Source: Gymnorhina tibicen
Taxonomy: Eukaryota > Chordata > Aves > Passeriformes > Artamidae
NCBI GenBank assembly: GCA_013399875.1
Contig: VXAZ01008140.1
Location: 407,967 to 471,966 of the forward strand
Direction: 5' to 3'
Length of the DNA stretch: 64,000 bases
The translations under genes and the position numbers were made by a program. Below the pieces are notes generated by a model. It was not told the DNA's origin, made no database searches, and worked only from the letters and a program-made list of their open reading frames with translations. The number at the start of each line of letters is the position of its first letter. Within the stretch, counting starts at the first letter, position 1. Shown here in pieces: positions 25,551-37,984 of this stretch.

Positions 25551-26553
25551 TTTTTTGTGCAATTTTCTTTTTATTTCTCAAGTTCCTGTTTTCCCTGAGT
25601 TTCAGTTTACTGTTCTGAGTCACCATTTTCCAGATTCCTCTCTGGTTTAATCAGTGGCAACCTCAATGCAGCCCTTGAATCAGTTGCTTTAAAAGCTTTC
25701 TTGTTTGGACTAATGCGCTGTATCTTTAGCTTCGGAATGGCTTTTATAAATAATTTGATGTAGCCAGCTGAAGTGGCCTTTGGGTAATTTGGGTGACAAA
25801 TGTGTCTGTGCCACAGCCCTGAGACAGCTGGAAATGGTTCGATGTTATTAATGCAGTTTAGTTAGCTGGAACTTCTGGATTTATTTTGCAGCCTGTGAAG
25901 GATACTGTACTCATATATGTACAAAAGGAATTGAGGATGGCATTAGGAAAATGGAACTTGCTTTTTATGATTTTAAATTGTGTAAAGAGTATAATTGCTG
26001 AGAAGTGAATATAGAAAGGCATTTCAGAATACATTGGGTGGTGAAAGAAATTAAGGGACTTAGAACTGGTGGAGCAAATGAACAACAAAATTATAAACTA
26101 AATCTATCTGAACATGCCATTATTGGTTTTTATTATTATTACATACAATTTTGTAACTCTCATCAACACATGGCATGCTTTTATCTTTTTGGAGACAGCA
26201 CTGTTTTATGCTGTGTGGTTTAAACAAGGAACATCTATTTTATGCAGAGTCCTCCAAAGGTGAGAGGCTAAAATGTAGTGACTTAAGAAATGTAACTTCC
26301 CCCAACTCCAGTGAGGGAATGTCTGTTACAGCAGGAAATGGGAATCCTCCAGAAGCAATTTATAGAGTGGATCAGTGAAGAAACTGGTTTTGTTCATAAA
26401 GAATTTCTCTGTGTCAGAATAAATGTCCTCTGTGGCTGATACAAAGCTATGCTGATTTTCTCAGAGCTATGGAAGTAGGGCCTGTTGGAGACTAAAGGAA
26501 GAAAGGGAAATAAGCTTAGGAGTTGTTGAAAAATGAGGAGGATCCTCAACTTT

Positions 26554-26568
26554 AAAAAAAAAAAAAAA
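26554..26568. repeat. Poly-A run
   Basis: Fifteen A residues in the intron between exons w10 and w11. Confidence 0.8.
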
Positions 26569-26990
26569 GGTTTTAAGGGAAACAATTGCTGGGGTGGCAG
26601 ACATTTGTGATAAAAATGACAGTGGGAAGTAGCAGTTAGAGAGGTCAGTTTGGGTGAGAAACAATTTTCCTAAGGCATCCACAAATCCAGAGCTAATTAA
26701 TACTCCTGATGGTTAAAAGCCTTTGGTAGTCACTGCTGGATTTGCCATCCTGCTTCAGGGAGCTGGAAGGTTGTGGTTGCATGAACAGCTGGGACCTACA
26801 GAAAATTGTACTAGTGGAATGGGTTTTTTGCGTCTCTGAATGTTTGTTTCTCATGTAGTGAAGGGTATTGCAATTTTATTTTCAAAACTAATGACAGTTG
26901 ACTGATTTTACAGGAAAATTTTTATTTCTCCTACACTTGGCTGTTACACATGAGCCACTAACTCCCTATTTTCTTCCATGCCTTTTTCAG

Positions 26991-27255
26991 GCTGACTCTG
27001 CCTCCTTGCCTAAGAGGTCACGTCTGCCTGTGCTCTTAAGATCCTGCAGACCATTAGGAAATGTGTCTTTGAACTTCTGGCTGCAGAAATCAGCTTCAGA
27101 ACCACAGCATCGTTCCAGGGCACCTTGTGAAGGTCTGAGAGCCTGTGAAGTACAAACCAAACCATTTCAGCCACAACCTAATGGAGAGTTACTGAATGAG
27201 TTTGCAGCTGAAAACCTTCCAGAGGAGCCTGCACAGGGAAACATATCAGGGAGAG
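26991..27255 (+). CDS. CDK5RAP2: CDK5RAP2 exon w11 (265 nt, EB1-binding region)
   Basis: The acceptor is CATGCCTTTTTCAG and the donor GTAAAT. Phase 0 in, 1 out. It encodes SLPKRSRLPVLLRSCRPLGN, matching human KKSRLPILIKPSRSLGN. In the human protein the basic, Ser-rich SRLP segment is the reported EB1 contact (an SxIP-like motif); it is intact here at 27018-27029. The rest is a Pro/Gln-rich linker ending ENLPEEPAQGNISGR. The 138 ORF nucleotides upstream of 26991 are intronic. Confidence 0.92.
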
Positions 27256-28503
27256 GTAAATAAAGAGCAAATCTGGTGACTTGTGGTACTGCCTGGAAGA
27301 GTGGCAGCTTCTCTTGCAGCAGAAAGTAAACCTGGATCAATTTTATATATCTACAATGCTGCTTAATCTTATGAGTTTTCTTGAGTAGACAAATATGCGT
27401 AGATCTTGAAAAAACACCTTTTTTTTTTCCTGTTTGTCACTGTGATATAGACCAGCTTTTTGTGGAACAAGAAGTGCTACGTACACATGGCATAAAGTCT
27501 GTAATAAATGGCAGATCACAGGGTGCTCACATGTGCACACATATATCAATGCTTAGGTAAATGAACAATTTCCTTAATAAGATGCCAAGTTTAATGAAAA
27601 GTGTCTGTAATGGAGACAAGAGAGTATAAAAATCCTGGTTTTGTTTATGCCGGATAATTAAACTTTTCCAATATTCCACTGATCAGTCAAGTCATCCGTG
27701 TCTGTTCCCACTGTGGCTGGGTTAATTTAAGTTCAGTTGTTGACAAAGTACTGGGATCAGCAAAGTATGACAAATTGTAAGAAGGAGAGCAATGGGTATT
27801 AGATAAAGATCTGGGGTGGCAAAAAAATAAAAATGTACTCAGCAATTTGATTAAAAACTGAGTAGAGGTGTGAAGGAGAGGTGAGGGAGAGTAAATATAA
27901 AAATAAGACTCAGTCAGGTGATGGGTGAGCCACTGTCAGACCCAGAGGTTGCAGAGACTGTTGTTAATAATAGCACTGTTGTGGTAAGGCACAGATATGG
28001 TACCATTTATTGTAAATACTTAAGGTGATGGGACTGGAGCAATTAATTCTGGTAGGTGCAAAATCCATGGAGAATCCTGAGAAGGGCAGTACTTTGCATT
28101 TGATCCTGAAAGGAATCAGGAGCTGCAGTCCTGTGATTTCTTTTCCACTCTGATTTTTTTCCCTTGGATAGCAGGTGTGCTGCACACTTGATGATTCTGA
28201 GACTTGCTGCAATGATTGCGGGAGGCTGGTTTATCATCAATGCTCAGATAGGAGAAACTTTTAAGCCTTTTCTCTAAGCTTAACGTGAAACACTGCACGA
28301 GAGACTGATTTACTGTTACATTACAAAGGGGACCTACAAATGTTTATTTTCATTTGTTGGTAGGAGCCTTTGCAATGAATTCTTAGTAGTTACCTGTATA
28401 ATTAATTCCAGTATTTAAAGATACTCATCAATAAAGATTTTAATGTTCCAAATTGTCAGAAAACCAGGTTTGTATTTGTGAGGTGAGGGGTTTTTCTTTG
28501 CTT

Positions 28504-28562
28504 TTTTGATTTTATTTGTTGGTTTGGTTGGTTGGTTGGGTTTTGTTTGGTTTTGTTTTTTA
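28504..28562. repeat. GGTT/GTTT-rich low-complexity run
   Basis: A pyrimidine/G-rich low-complexity stretch (TTGGTTTGGTTGGTTGGTTG) lies about 80 nt upstream of exon w12. Confidence 0.7.
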
Positions 28563-28636
28563 ATTACCACCACTTAATTTTTTTTCAGTCTCTTAATGTT
28601 TTGTTTTCTGTTTTACCTTTCTCCACTGTTCTCCAG

Positions 28637-28753
28637 TTGACTCATTGCTCAAACTGGATAATCCTGAGACCCAGGTGGAGTTGCAAGGTATTGATCCAGG
28701 TACAGGGAACAGGAATGAACATGTAAAGGACAAAAACCAGCAAAACTATCAAG
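28637..28753 (+). CDS. CDK5RAP2: CDK5RAP2 exon w12 (117 nt)
   Basis: The acceptor is CTGTTCTCCAG and the donor GTAAGA. Phase 1 in, 1 out. It encodes VDSLLKLDNPETQVELQG and a polar tail NRNEHVKDKNQQNYQ. Conservation with human is weak in this linker; support comes from strong splice sites and exact phase fit. The 2.2 kb intron after it contains a minus-strand CR1 copy. Confidence 0.8.
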
Positions 28754-29736
28754 GTAAGAGCATTTATATCGTACATAATTTAAAGAAAAAGGAAATTTAA
28801 AAACTTTAGTTTCTTCTGAGTTGTGCAAAATTGTAAATTGCTTCAGGTAATCATCTCCCTTGCTGTTATTTGTGGGTTTTAAATCTGGTTTTCTTAGCTG
28901 CTTTGGATTAATTGCTCCAAGAATCCAAGTTGGTCTTTCAGGGTTGTGCTTTCAGAAGGGCTGCAGGGATTTATGAGTCTGGTTTCCAGTAAAAATAATG
29001 AGTTGTGTGCCTGACTCTGATCTCTGTTGCTAATGTCCTCACTTCTGAACTCCTCTTTGAATTAAATGTTTGTTACTGCTTCTGCATCTAGTTCTGAACT
29101 ATTGGAATGAAGCAACTGAATGATAGAATTTTGCTTATCTGAGTTACTTGAAGCCGTTCAAGTAGGCTGAAACCTAATGGAATAATTTAATGAAAATGTA
29201 AATAGGCTTAGTGCTGTGCTCCATGTTTCTGCATCATCCATTAGTCTTTTTTGGGAGGGCTTGAATAACCTGAATAACACTGGAGAGTGCAGAGGATATG
29301 GCCAATTCTGTAATCCTTTGGTGTGCAGAGTCCTGCTCAATGTGCACACCCTTTTGGGGTGTGGACACATGCACAGAAAGCTCATTAGTTCTCCTTTAAT
29401 TAAAGGACACTGATTCATTAAAAACCGTAGCCAGTGCTGTGATCTGAACTATTTCTTCGTTAATATCTGTTTTCATTAATATCTGTTTTTATTTTCTCTG
29501 TTTGTTACCTGGAATGATGCACAGAATCAGGATTTCAGAGTTTGAGAGTTCACCTGGTGTTTGGGTTTTTTGCCATCTGTGTTACTGCAGCAGAAGTTAA
29601 CGAATGAAATGTTACATTCCCTTATTGTGTCCTCTGGAATTCATACCTGGGCACTTTCTTGGAAGCATTTCCTTCCTTTGGAATGCCACACAAAATGAGT
29701 GGAGTGCAGCGAGCATCCTCTGGCCTTGATCTCTGA

Positions 29737-29880
29737 TTTGAGTTGGAAGGGACCTTAAAGCTCATCCTATTCCACTCCTGCCATGGGCAGGGACACCTTC
29801 CCACTGTCCCAGGTTGCTCCAAGCCCAACCTGGCCTTGAACATTCCAGGGAAGAGGCAGCCACAGCTTCGCTAGGCAATG
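29737..29880 (-). mobile_element. CR1 fragment, minus strand
   Basis: It reads as the reverse complement of the CR1 3' region: GAGTTGGAAGGGACCTTAAA, CTGCCATGGGCAGGGACACC, AGGTTGCTCCAAGCCC and GCAGCCACAGCTTC. The copy is truncated and intronic. Confidence 0.85.
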
Positions 29881-30925
29881 TTGGTATCCCAGAATCACAG
29901 CTTCATTTTAGTCCAGCTTTTAGGTCATATTTATTTTTATTCTCTTGTTCTTGGTCTTGGTCTTTCATACAGAACCACTCCCCCTGAGTTTTTGTACTGA
30001 TTTACAGCTTGAACCAGGGCATTCAAATTCTCCATGGAAACCAATCTGAAAGTATTACAACCTGTCTGAAAGATCAATGAATTGGCTCCCAAAAGGGAAG
30101 TTCTAATTCATAGTGATCTTTTGCAGAACTAATAAAAGGGGAAAATTTAATTTACTGGTAACTAGAAAATAATCATTTTGCTAGCTACTTACACATACAG
30201 CCCTTAACATACCCAGAACTATAAACATGGATTATATGTAGGAATATATGGCTTTTATTGGGCTGAATCTGAGGTGATTGCATTACTTAGGGATGGCAAA
30301 GTCACCTGAGGGATGTGATGTTCATATCAAATGTGTGCCAGTAAAACCTTTAACACCAAAGACTTTAGTGGGGTTTGTTTAGAACACCTTTTAAAAAGAA
30401 GTTATTATAGCCTTCTTTTCAAATCTGACTATTTTGTGGATAATATTTTTAAAAATTCCACTGACTTTATGCTCCAATTGGTTTTGTATAGATTTTTAAA
30501 GGGGGGAGAAGAAGAATATTTAATTAGAAGCTTTAGGAGGAACCATGTGAATTCAGAGTCTCCTTTGCCTCATGTTTTGAGGTTATCATCTTTGTGGCTG
30601 GAAAGATCTGGGCTTGATCAGTATCTGATTCAGGAGAGCATATGGCAAAAGGAATTTTCAGTCATTTGGGAAGAGAAAGTGGGTGTATTTTGAGTATTGT
30701 TCATTTGAAAGGTAATAAAGGGTTTGAAATACTTGACGTGCAAATTGAATTATTGGCAAATCATAGAAAGAGGTCAAAAGTCCCAAACTAATAATGTATA
30801 GCTTGTAATTACCTACATTTTGATTCTGCTATTATAGAATTAAATTAATACATTCTAGTGCTGTTAAGAACAGAATGTCAGATAAAGAAATATTAATATT
30901 CACACACAAGCCTCCTGTTTTTCAG

Positions 30926-31523
30926 AAATGCAAAATGATCATAACACTAGCAATGGAAATATCCAGAGTTCATTAAAAGAGGTGGATGAAGAGTTTTATT
31001 CCATGGGACACGTGGACATTGACTCAGCCCCTGCACATTCAGGCTCCAAGTGCCTGTGTGCTCACCAAGGGAGTGGAGCAAGAACAGATGCAGTTGATGG
31101 CTGTGAAGCCACAGAGGATATAGAAGAATTGAAACAAAGAGTTAAGAATATGCAGTCTGAGCTTGAAAAGTACAAAATTTTCCTGCTGCAGCTGCAGAGC
31201 TCTGACCAGCTCTTGTTCGGTGGTGTTTCCAATGGAGTCGTGAATGATGCAGCCCTGCCTGTGGAAGGGTTTGTCACACAAGTGCAAGATACAGCCATGG
31301 AAGGAGTCCAGACATCCTCTGGTGTCCATCAGCTGGATTACAAGATCCACACCAAAAATAAGGATTCTGAGTCTTTGGAAGCACCTGGTACATGGGCAGC
31401 ACAAAACCTTAAGGATCTACTATTGGCCAATGAGGCAGAACTTGACAAAAAGCAAGTTGTGAATATGCATCTTGATGAAGTGTATCCTCTTCAGAATAGT
31501 CTGAGAGCAACATCACCATCCAA
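30926..31523 (+). CDS. CDK5RAP2: CDK5RAP2 exon w13 (598 nt, largest here)
   Basis: The acceptor is CTCCTGTTTTTCAG and the donor GTGAGT. Phase 1 in, 2 out. It encodes a polar Asn/Ser-rich start, then the coiled coil ATEDIEELKQRVKNMQSELE and KYKIFLLQLQSS, matching human ETEYLKQKIHDLETELEGYQNFIFQLQ. Later come NLKDLLLANEAELDKKQ and VVNMHLDEVYPLQNSLR, matching human ENLKQQLEEQEYKLQKEQ and LNMQLFSEIHNLQNKFR. The 1.9 kb intron after it holds no recognised element. Confidence 0.95.
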
Positions 31524-33457
31524 GTGAGTAAAACTGCTGCTGTTTGAGGTTCCCTTTTGTAAACAACAATACCAAATAGCATAGGAAGGTGATACAAAGA
31601 TAATTAATTTTATTCACAAGTGTTGTTACACTAAAGGCTAAATTTCACTAACATTAGCATAAAGAAGCTGAAACATTTTGTTGAAAGACCCCATAGGTAT
31701 AAAACTGATAAATTCATGTCGTCATCTGTAACTGTCCTGTGCCAGACACATCTATCTCTCCCCACACCTCAGGCCCACAACTCTATTTGCTGTAAGAGAT
31801 CCTCTCTTGAGCCAATTCAGATCTCAGGTTACCTGTAAGACAGGCTCACCTCTGTCATCAAAGCACCACAGCTCTGCATCGCTCAGTGTATTTTCAGGTG
31901 CCAAGTGTAGGAAAATGGAACACTTCATTTAAGACAGAAGTGTTTCCGTGGGCAATGGGCTGGCAGATTCATGCTGGCCCTTCTGTTTGTGTGCCCGGAC
32001 TCGATGTGTAAAAATAAGATGTACACGCTCTAGTTCTGATTTGTTTTGCAGTTGAGGGCTGTAGTGCCTTCCTGTGAAGGATGTGAGAGGAGATAAATAT
32101 AGAAATTAATGAATGAAATTTTATAGCATAAGCTCATAAGCTGGAAGATCATTTATGGGAGGCTGAAAAGTATCAGTCTTGGCTTTTGTATGAGATTTGG
32201 GGCAGCATTTTGGCTACATACGTACAAATAGCAAACATACGATGGGGGATCATAGGAGTGAGCCTTTTTTAACATCCACCCCCCTTTTCTCCCTTTTAAA
32301 TACTGTTATTGTCCTGAGGACCTGTGGAATATCAGAAATTGTAACAAAGAAAGGCATTCAGCCTTGTGCCTTTCTCTCGTATGCTTGAGTAGAAATATTT
32401 GGAGACACTGAGCAACTGCCAGCATGAACCATTGTGTATCTCTCAGTCTTACTGTTGTATAATACAGTGGTGTTACAGAGTCCATGTAAATTTACATACC
32501 TTGAAAATATACCTCATCCATTTTACAAAGAAGATCTAACTGTAAATTAAGGATTGAGGCCCTATGGAGCACTATGAGGTTTTTATGGCCATTGTCTAGG
32601 ACAACGTCATGAGTCACAAGTGACAGACCCCGAAATGAGTTATGCATCTCTTCCTATACAAATGACAGTAAAAATGCTATAACAATCCACACCACCATAG
32701 ATTTTGTTGGATTCCCTGCATCTCTTAGCATCCTCTCTCCTTTTCTCCCCACTAATGGATGATTCTGGAGAAAGAACTCTACCTGTGGTACAGACAGTGT
32801 CAGTACAAAGGGGATGTCTACATTTGCAAGTATAAATTCAATAAATAAATTCAATTGATCTGAGTTTAAATTTATATCCTGGCTTGTGGAGTACAGGAGT
32901 TTGGGCACCACAGTGGTTGTCATTGTCTCTTGCAGTACACATGCAGAGATGTGCACAATTTTCAGACTGGGTGAAACCATCAGTTCAGGAAGTCCAATAT
33001 TGTGGTTTTGGCAGGAAATACGTAAAGTTTCAGGGAAGGGACAGCTGTCTGCTTCCATAGAGAGTTAAGAAAACCACAAAACACTAAACCAAAAATAATC
33101 CCCAACCAGTGAGGAAAAATACGTGTATTCTAGAAAATACATGTATTCACTCTTATTTAGTTTAATTTGGCACCTCTGCTGCCATCTGTGTTCTTTCCAA
33201 GCAGGCCATCAAGTCATCCCATTACTTTTGGCCCATTTTATAAATGATGCAGTTAAGTGAAGGAGAATAATCTCTAAATACCAAACTCAACAGTCAGAGA
33301 CAATACATCTCTCGTTGTGGCTGTTAAAAGCATTTTAAAAGCAAATTGAGCCACATAAAATTATAGTTTAGGAATATAATTCTAATTCCCTTTTTATTTA
33401 TATTTAAATGTCATTTATGGCCAGAAAGTTGCTTTAAAGATAATTTCATTTTCTCAG

Positions 33458-33690
33458 GTACGATTCATTAGTTCATTCACAAGTTCGGGAACTGTCCTTC
33501 CAATGCCAACAAATCAAGGAGATCCGCTGTGGCTGTGTCACCTACCATGAGCACCTCACCAGCCTGGTGAAGGCCTTTGAGGAGCTGCTCCAGGCCAGTG
33601 ATGTTGATTATTATATTGCTGAAGGCTTCCGTGAGCAACTGAACCAAAGTGTGCTGTTGTTTGAGAAACTGGAAATGAAATTCCTCTATG
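33458..33690 (+). CDS. CDK5RAP2: CDK5RAP2 exon w14 (233 nt)
   Basis: The acceptor is TTCATTTTCTCAG and the donor GTGAGC. Phase 2 in, 1 out. It encodes KYDSLVHSQVRELSFQCQQI, then LVKAFEELLQASDVDYYIAE and GFREQLNQSVLLFEKLEMKF. This is one of the best-conserved blocks (human YDSLVQSQARELSLQRQQI; AFEELLQASDVDYCVAEGFQ). The following 2.2 kb intron carries two CR1 pieces in opposite orientation. Confidence 0.97.
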
Positions 33691-33847
33691 GTGAGCAACA
33701 ATATTTTGTGTTTGTTGTCAGATAGATTGACGCCCTCGAAATGGGAAGGATATTATTTCCTTCTTGGTGAAAGGGAAGCCTTCCTTGCTGTTGGTTACTT
33801 TAAGATGGTTTATTGGGAGGACTGTCATGGAAGGTAAAATTATTATG

Positions 33848-34110
33848 ATCCAACAAGAATCACAAAGAATCACAGAATTGGAAGGGACCTCTGGAGATCA
33901 TCCAGTCCAGCCCCCTACCAAGGCAGGGTCACCTGGAGCAGGTGCCAGAGGGACATGTCCGTGTGGGTTTGGAATGTCTCCAGAGAGGGAGATTCCACAC
34001 CATCCCTAGGCACCTGTTCCACCCTCAACGTAAAGGAGTCTTCCTCATGTTGAGGTGGAACTTCTTGTGTTTTAGTTTATGGCCATTCCTCCTTGACTGG
34101 ATTTTACTTT
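33848..34110 (-). mobile_element. CR1 fragment, minus strand
   Basis: It begins with the inverted CR1 terminus (AATCACAGAATTGGAAGGGA), then CATCCAGTCCAGCCCCC and CACCATCCCTAGGCACCTG, and continues with a CR1-like body to about AGTTTATGGCCATTCCTCCT. Confidence 0.85.
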
Positions 34111-34228
34111 TGTAGCTGTACTCTTTATTGACACCTGCTATTTGGGGTCATCTCAACACAAGCATATTTTAACTCTCCAAAATACAGTGGTTATAGAAAA
34201 GTTTTGTTAGAAATAGCTTCAGGGCTTC

Positions 34229-34370
34229 CTGTTTCAGGGAACAGCCCAGCTCACTGTTGAAGACGTGAGTTAGTGCTGGAGACGTGAGTTAGTGCTGGGC
34301 CTGGCAGTGCTGGGTTAACAGTTGGACTCAATGATGTAAGATGTCTTTTCCAACCTAAATTACTCAATCA
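34229..34370 (+). mobile_element. CR1 3'-end fragment, plus strand
   Basis: AGTGCTGGGTTAACAGTTGG, then TCTTTTCCAACCTAAAT and a degenerate terminus, are typical of another CR1 subfamily end. Inside it lies a 19-bp tandem duplication (ACGTGAGTTAGTGCTGGAG, from 34263). Confidence 0.65.
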
Positions 34371-35855
34371 TTTTCCTAAGGGACCTGCATTGTGCTGCGT
34401 GCTAGTCTGGGTGGTGGAGAAATGTACGCTGCCTTTCATAAGAGAGCTAAAATACAACCATATTTTGGAAAATGAGCATCACAATTGACATTTGTCACCT
34501 GAAGGAAGAGTATAACTTGCATATTGCCTTCAGCCTATAGTTTGAAGAAAGTTAGAAGGAAAGTGATGGAAAAGGGATGCTGTTGTGAGTAACAGCAAGA
34601 AAGACCTTTTCCTGGTGTCACAAGTGTTGCTCTTGCTGACCCAAACAACCAGCAGTCCTTCACAGATGTCAGTTGCAGGAGTAGCATCTCCAGCAAAAGG
34701 CTTGAGGTGCCTGAGATAGGGACCTGACCCTCACATCCTCCTGGAATTGGCTCTGGGAGCTACCTTTGTTCAGCCCCATTTGGGGCCCAGTCATAGCATG
34801 ATCTGTGTTGTGCCTTTCATTACAGATCGTGGCAGGATGTTGCAGTTTTGATTGCTCATATAAAGCAGCTGTATATGAGAAAAAGGTATTACAGCCTTGT
34901 GTAATAGCAGGGTAATAAAAGATTGAGTGTATTCAACGATTTCAGTGGCTACAGAGATTGCTTGCATTGCAAATGAGAAGATTGTAGTGAATAAACATTA
35001 AATGCCTTTAAGCCAACAGATGGTATCCTATATACTATGAAAAGTCACTGACAACTGAGACAATTCAATATATCTTAACACAATGGTGTTGCATTGAATC
35101 ACACATTAAAGTAAAATTATGTTTGTAGGGTTGTAAAGAATATCCAGTCTACTAAGAATTGACTGTAAAGAAGAAGCATGAACAGTCGTCTGTCTCTGCA
35201 TTTCCATCCTGACCTTCAGTTCATTCCCTTGAAATTTCAGCTGTGCAGCTCTTCCCTGCCACTTTTGCTTAATTGCACAAAAATCTTAAAATATGGGGAG
35301 CCAAGGTGACACCACAAAACTCTTGTTTCCTTATTCAAATTAGTGTCTGAGTCCAGATCTCTTGCATTGAATTGTGCCTGTGCTCACACAGAACTCCACA
35401 GAGAATGTTGCAGGCAAAATCCTATGCATGCTCCTTCATTAAGGACGACTGGTTAGCCTGACTCCAAAACAAGCACAAAAAATCCAAGTGCAATGCAATT
35501 GTTTTTATATAAATGTTATTGAAGAAGTAACAACATATGCCTGTAATCCTTTTGCCGTATAGCACAATTATTTCAAATTGGTATGCTAATTAAAACACCA
35601 AGGCTGTAAAATCTGGCACCTGTGGTCCCTGATAATTTTTTTTGTGAGTTCCAGAGCAAGCTATTGCTTTGTTGCTGGGCTATAAATAGTTTTGCTCATG
35701 TACAGCATTTGACACTAATACAAAGTGTGTTAGTATCTGTTGATTTCTCTATTTTCTCATTAATTTAGCACTCTGTATTTAAATAGAGTAAGATGGAGGG
35801 GAAAAAAATTGTAATTCTCAGGACATGTTTTTAATCAGCTGTTTCTGCTTTGCAG

Positions 35856-35904
35856 GCGAATCAATAGGTACAGAAGTCACTATACTATATGAATTAGCTC
35901 AAAG
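35856..35904 (+). CDS. CDK5RAP2: CDK5RAP2 small exon w15 (49 nt)
   Basis: A strong acceptor (GTTTCTGCTTTGCAG) and GTAAGA donor bound it. Phase 1 in, 2 out. It encodes GESIGTEVTILYELAQR, matching human GKSVGVEMNTQNELMER in length and position. Confidence 0.9.
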
Positions 35905-36660
35905 GTAAGAGTGCAACTGAATGTTTAGCAAAAATACGGTTGTTTCATAAGTTGATAAGGATACTCCATGTTTTGTAGCATGTTCTGCTGTTTGGCAGGG
36001 CCTTGCTTATTAATATCCATTTTGTTAATAAAATACCCATTGAAAACAGACTAAGGCTTTTTCCCCCACTTCTCACCAAGCAGGTGAGATACTGAAAGAG
36101 AAACGTTGTGCTACCAGGACTGTTCTTTCCATGAACAAACAAAACATGTCCATAACCCACTGTGGTGCATGCTCAGACATTATCCTGGTGCAGCTGCCAG
36201 GGGGAACAGTTCCTCCCTGTGTGTCCCTATGCCCTTGGGGCTGACTCAGGGTCACTGAAGTGCAGCACTGCTGAAGTTCATTCTCAGAGTACCCTGAAGC
36301 TGAAGGTGAAGAGAGCAGGTGTTGTTGTGCTGCGTATGTTGGTTTTATGCCAGATTGGGATTCTTCTGTGCTACAGAAATCCTCAGCACCTTGAATACTG
36401 TTCAAGGCAGCTTGAGGTCCCCTGAACACAAAGGTGACTGCCTGATGCTGGAAAATACAAAGTAGGCTGGAGGGCCAATGATTACTCCTGTTGACTTCAC
36501 TGAGCTCTGAATTTCAGTCTTGATACAACTTCTGATGTGTAGTGGTTTTTCGTGCCCTGTCACATAAATTTACCTGTAAATTGGTGTAAATTTGGCACCT
36601 TCTGTTCACGCTTCCCAAAGTCATAAAATAACTTTTAAACCATTTTGTTTGGCACAAAAG

Positions 36661-36845
36661 GGATAATGAGAAGAATGCCACCATGTACCAGCATCTTCAG
36701 GATGAGTCGCCTGTGCCGTCTGCTCTTCATAGCCTGTCTGACTTTGATTTATCAGAGAAGTCTCCTCTTGGCTCACCTGAGCACAGGCATGACCTGGAAG
36801 GCCAGCACAGCACACTGCCACTTCTGCCTAGCAAGTTTCCTCCAG
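36661..36845 (+). CDS. CDK5RAP2: CDK5RAP2 exon w16 (185 nt)
   Basis: The acceptor is GTTTGGCACAAAAG, with a weak pyrimidine tract, and the donor is GTAATG. Phase 2 in, 1 out. It encodes DNEKNATMYQHLQDESPVPS and then LHSLSDFDLSEKSPLGS, matching human DNLTYQHLLPESPEPSASHA and LSDYETSEKSFFS. The ORF runs on to a stop in the intron. Confidence 0.92.
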
Positions 36846-37321
36846 GTAATGTTTTTCCCACTGAAGATTTGCTGGATATTGGGAAAAGCTGATAAATAAC
36901 ACACGAGGGAACTAATTAAGAAATAATGAAGAATGTTCGTCTGCCTCAGCTTTTCAGTTCCTCACATAATCATTGCAATTTCAGTGATAAGGCACACAGA
37001 GATGGCAGCCATCTGAACTACCCTGTTTGAGGCAATACAAAGTGTGTTAGTTTGTGTCCTTGTTGTTTTAGGCTACCAGTTTTTACAGTGCTCCAGACAA
37101 TCCTTAAATAGACAAGTTATAAGGTGAAAATAGACAATTGTCAAGATATTATTATGTGGAAAAGGAGAGTTTTTCCAATTTTATAGAAGCCGGTGTTGTG
37201 TTTCCTTGAGAATTGTTAAGTGCTGCATAATTAATAAGTGGTGTCATGTTTGACCTGGATAGTTCCACTAAAAACACGTGATGCTTGCTGTACTTTATTG
37301 GCAGCAATGAAAATTTAATAG

Positions 37322-37495
37322 CTGAGCTGGCACATCCTGCTGAGGGAGAAATATTGCAGAGTAAACCAGGAATGTGTGATATGGATAAACTGACACATCA
37401 CACAGTGACAGGTAGAACAGATCAGCTCCTGAGTAAGAATGAAACTTGCAGCCAACGAAAGAAAAATTGTAGAATGGCAAAGCAAGAAGGAAAAG
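37322..37495 (+). CDS. CDK5RAP2: Candidate cassette exon (174 nt), unproven
   Basis: An open frame between exons w16 and w17 has a plausible donor (AAAAG/GTACAA) and a weak acceptor (AAATTTAATAG). With these limits it is phase 1 on both sides and 58 codons, so it would insert cleanly. Content: AELAHPAEGEILQSKPGMCD... then LLSKNETCSQRKKNCRMAKQ. A better-looking AG at 37303-37304 would break the frame. I recall no human counterpart, and w16 joins w17 directly with conserved sequence on both sides, so this may be a chance ORF. Confidence 0.25.
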
Positions 37496-37984
37496 GTACA
37501 ATAAGAAACTTCATACAACAGATACATTTATTGTGGAGTGCGTTGTGTAAGTCAAAGTCAAATTTCTCTCTTGAGTTACTCTGGGAGCTTCCTATTGTTG
37601 TAAGGCAAAATGCTTGCTGGTGGTGTGTCGAGCTGGAATGTGGAGCTGCATTGCAGAGCTTTGGATTCTTTCCTCAGTACAGGGAATGTTTAAGTAGATA
37701 AAATTGCTATCTATTCCACTTTTGTAGGAGGAAGAAATTTGAAGAGCCTTAAAACTCTGGACCATTGTTTAAGTTAGAATGTAGAGTAGGAGTTGTCACT
37801 GAATGCGTGGTTTGAGCACTGTACAGGAAAAGAGTGTTGTGGAGTCAGATATTTAGTATCTTCCATTTTTAGCAGCTCTGTGTCATCTTTTAGGATTAAC
37901 ACCCATTAGATTTGACAACAGTACATAGTGTAAAGGAACACAGTCATCTGCTCTAAATAAGAAGTGGTCTCTTGCTTTATTTAG

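Noticed and set aside
30331..30693. 120-codon plus-strand ORF just before exon w13
   Set aside because: No acceptor and donor in correct phase, no coiled-coil character and no match to the linker expected there. Treated as intron.
37305..37701. Long ORF taken as an exon starting after the AG at 37303-37304
   Set aside because: That start gives the wrong phase after exon w16. Only the weaker AG at 37320-37321 fits, so it is kept as a low-confidence candidate.
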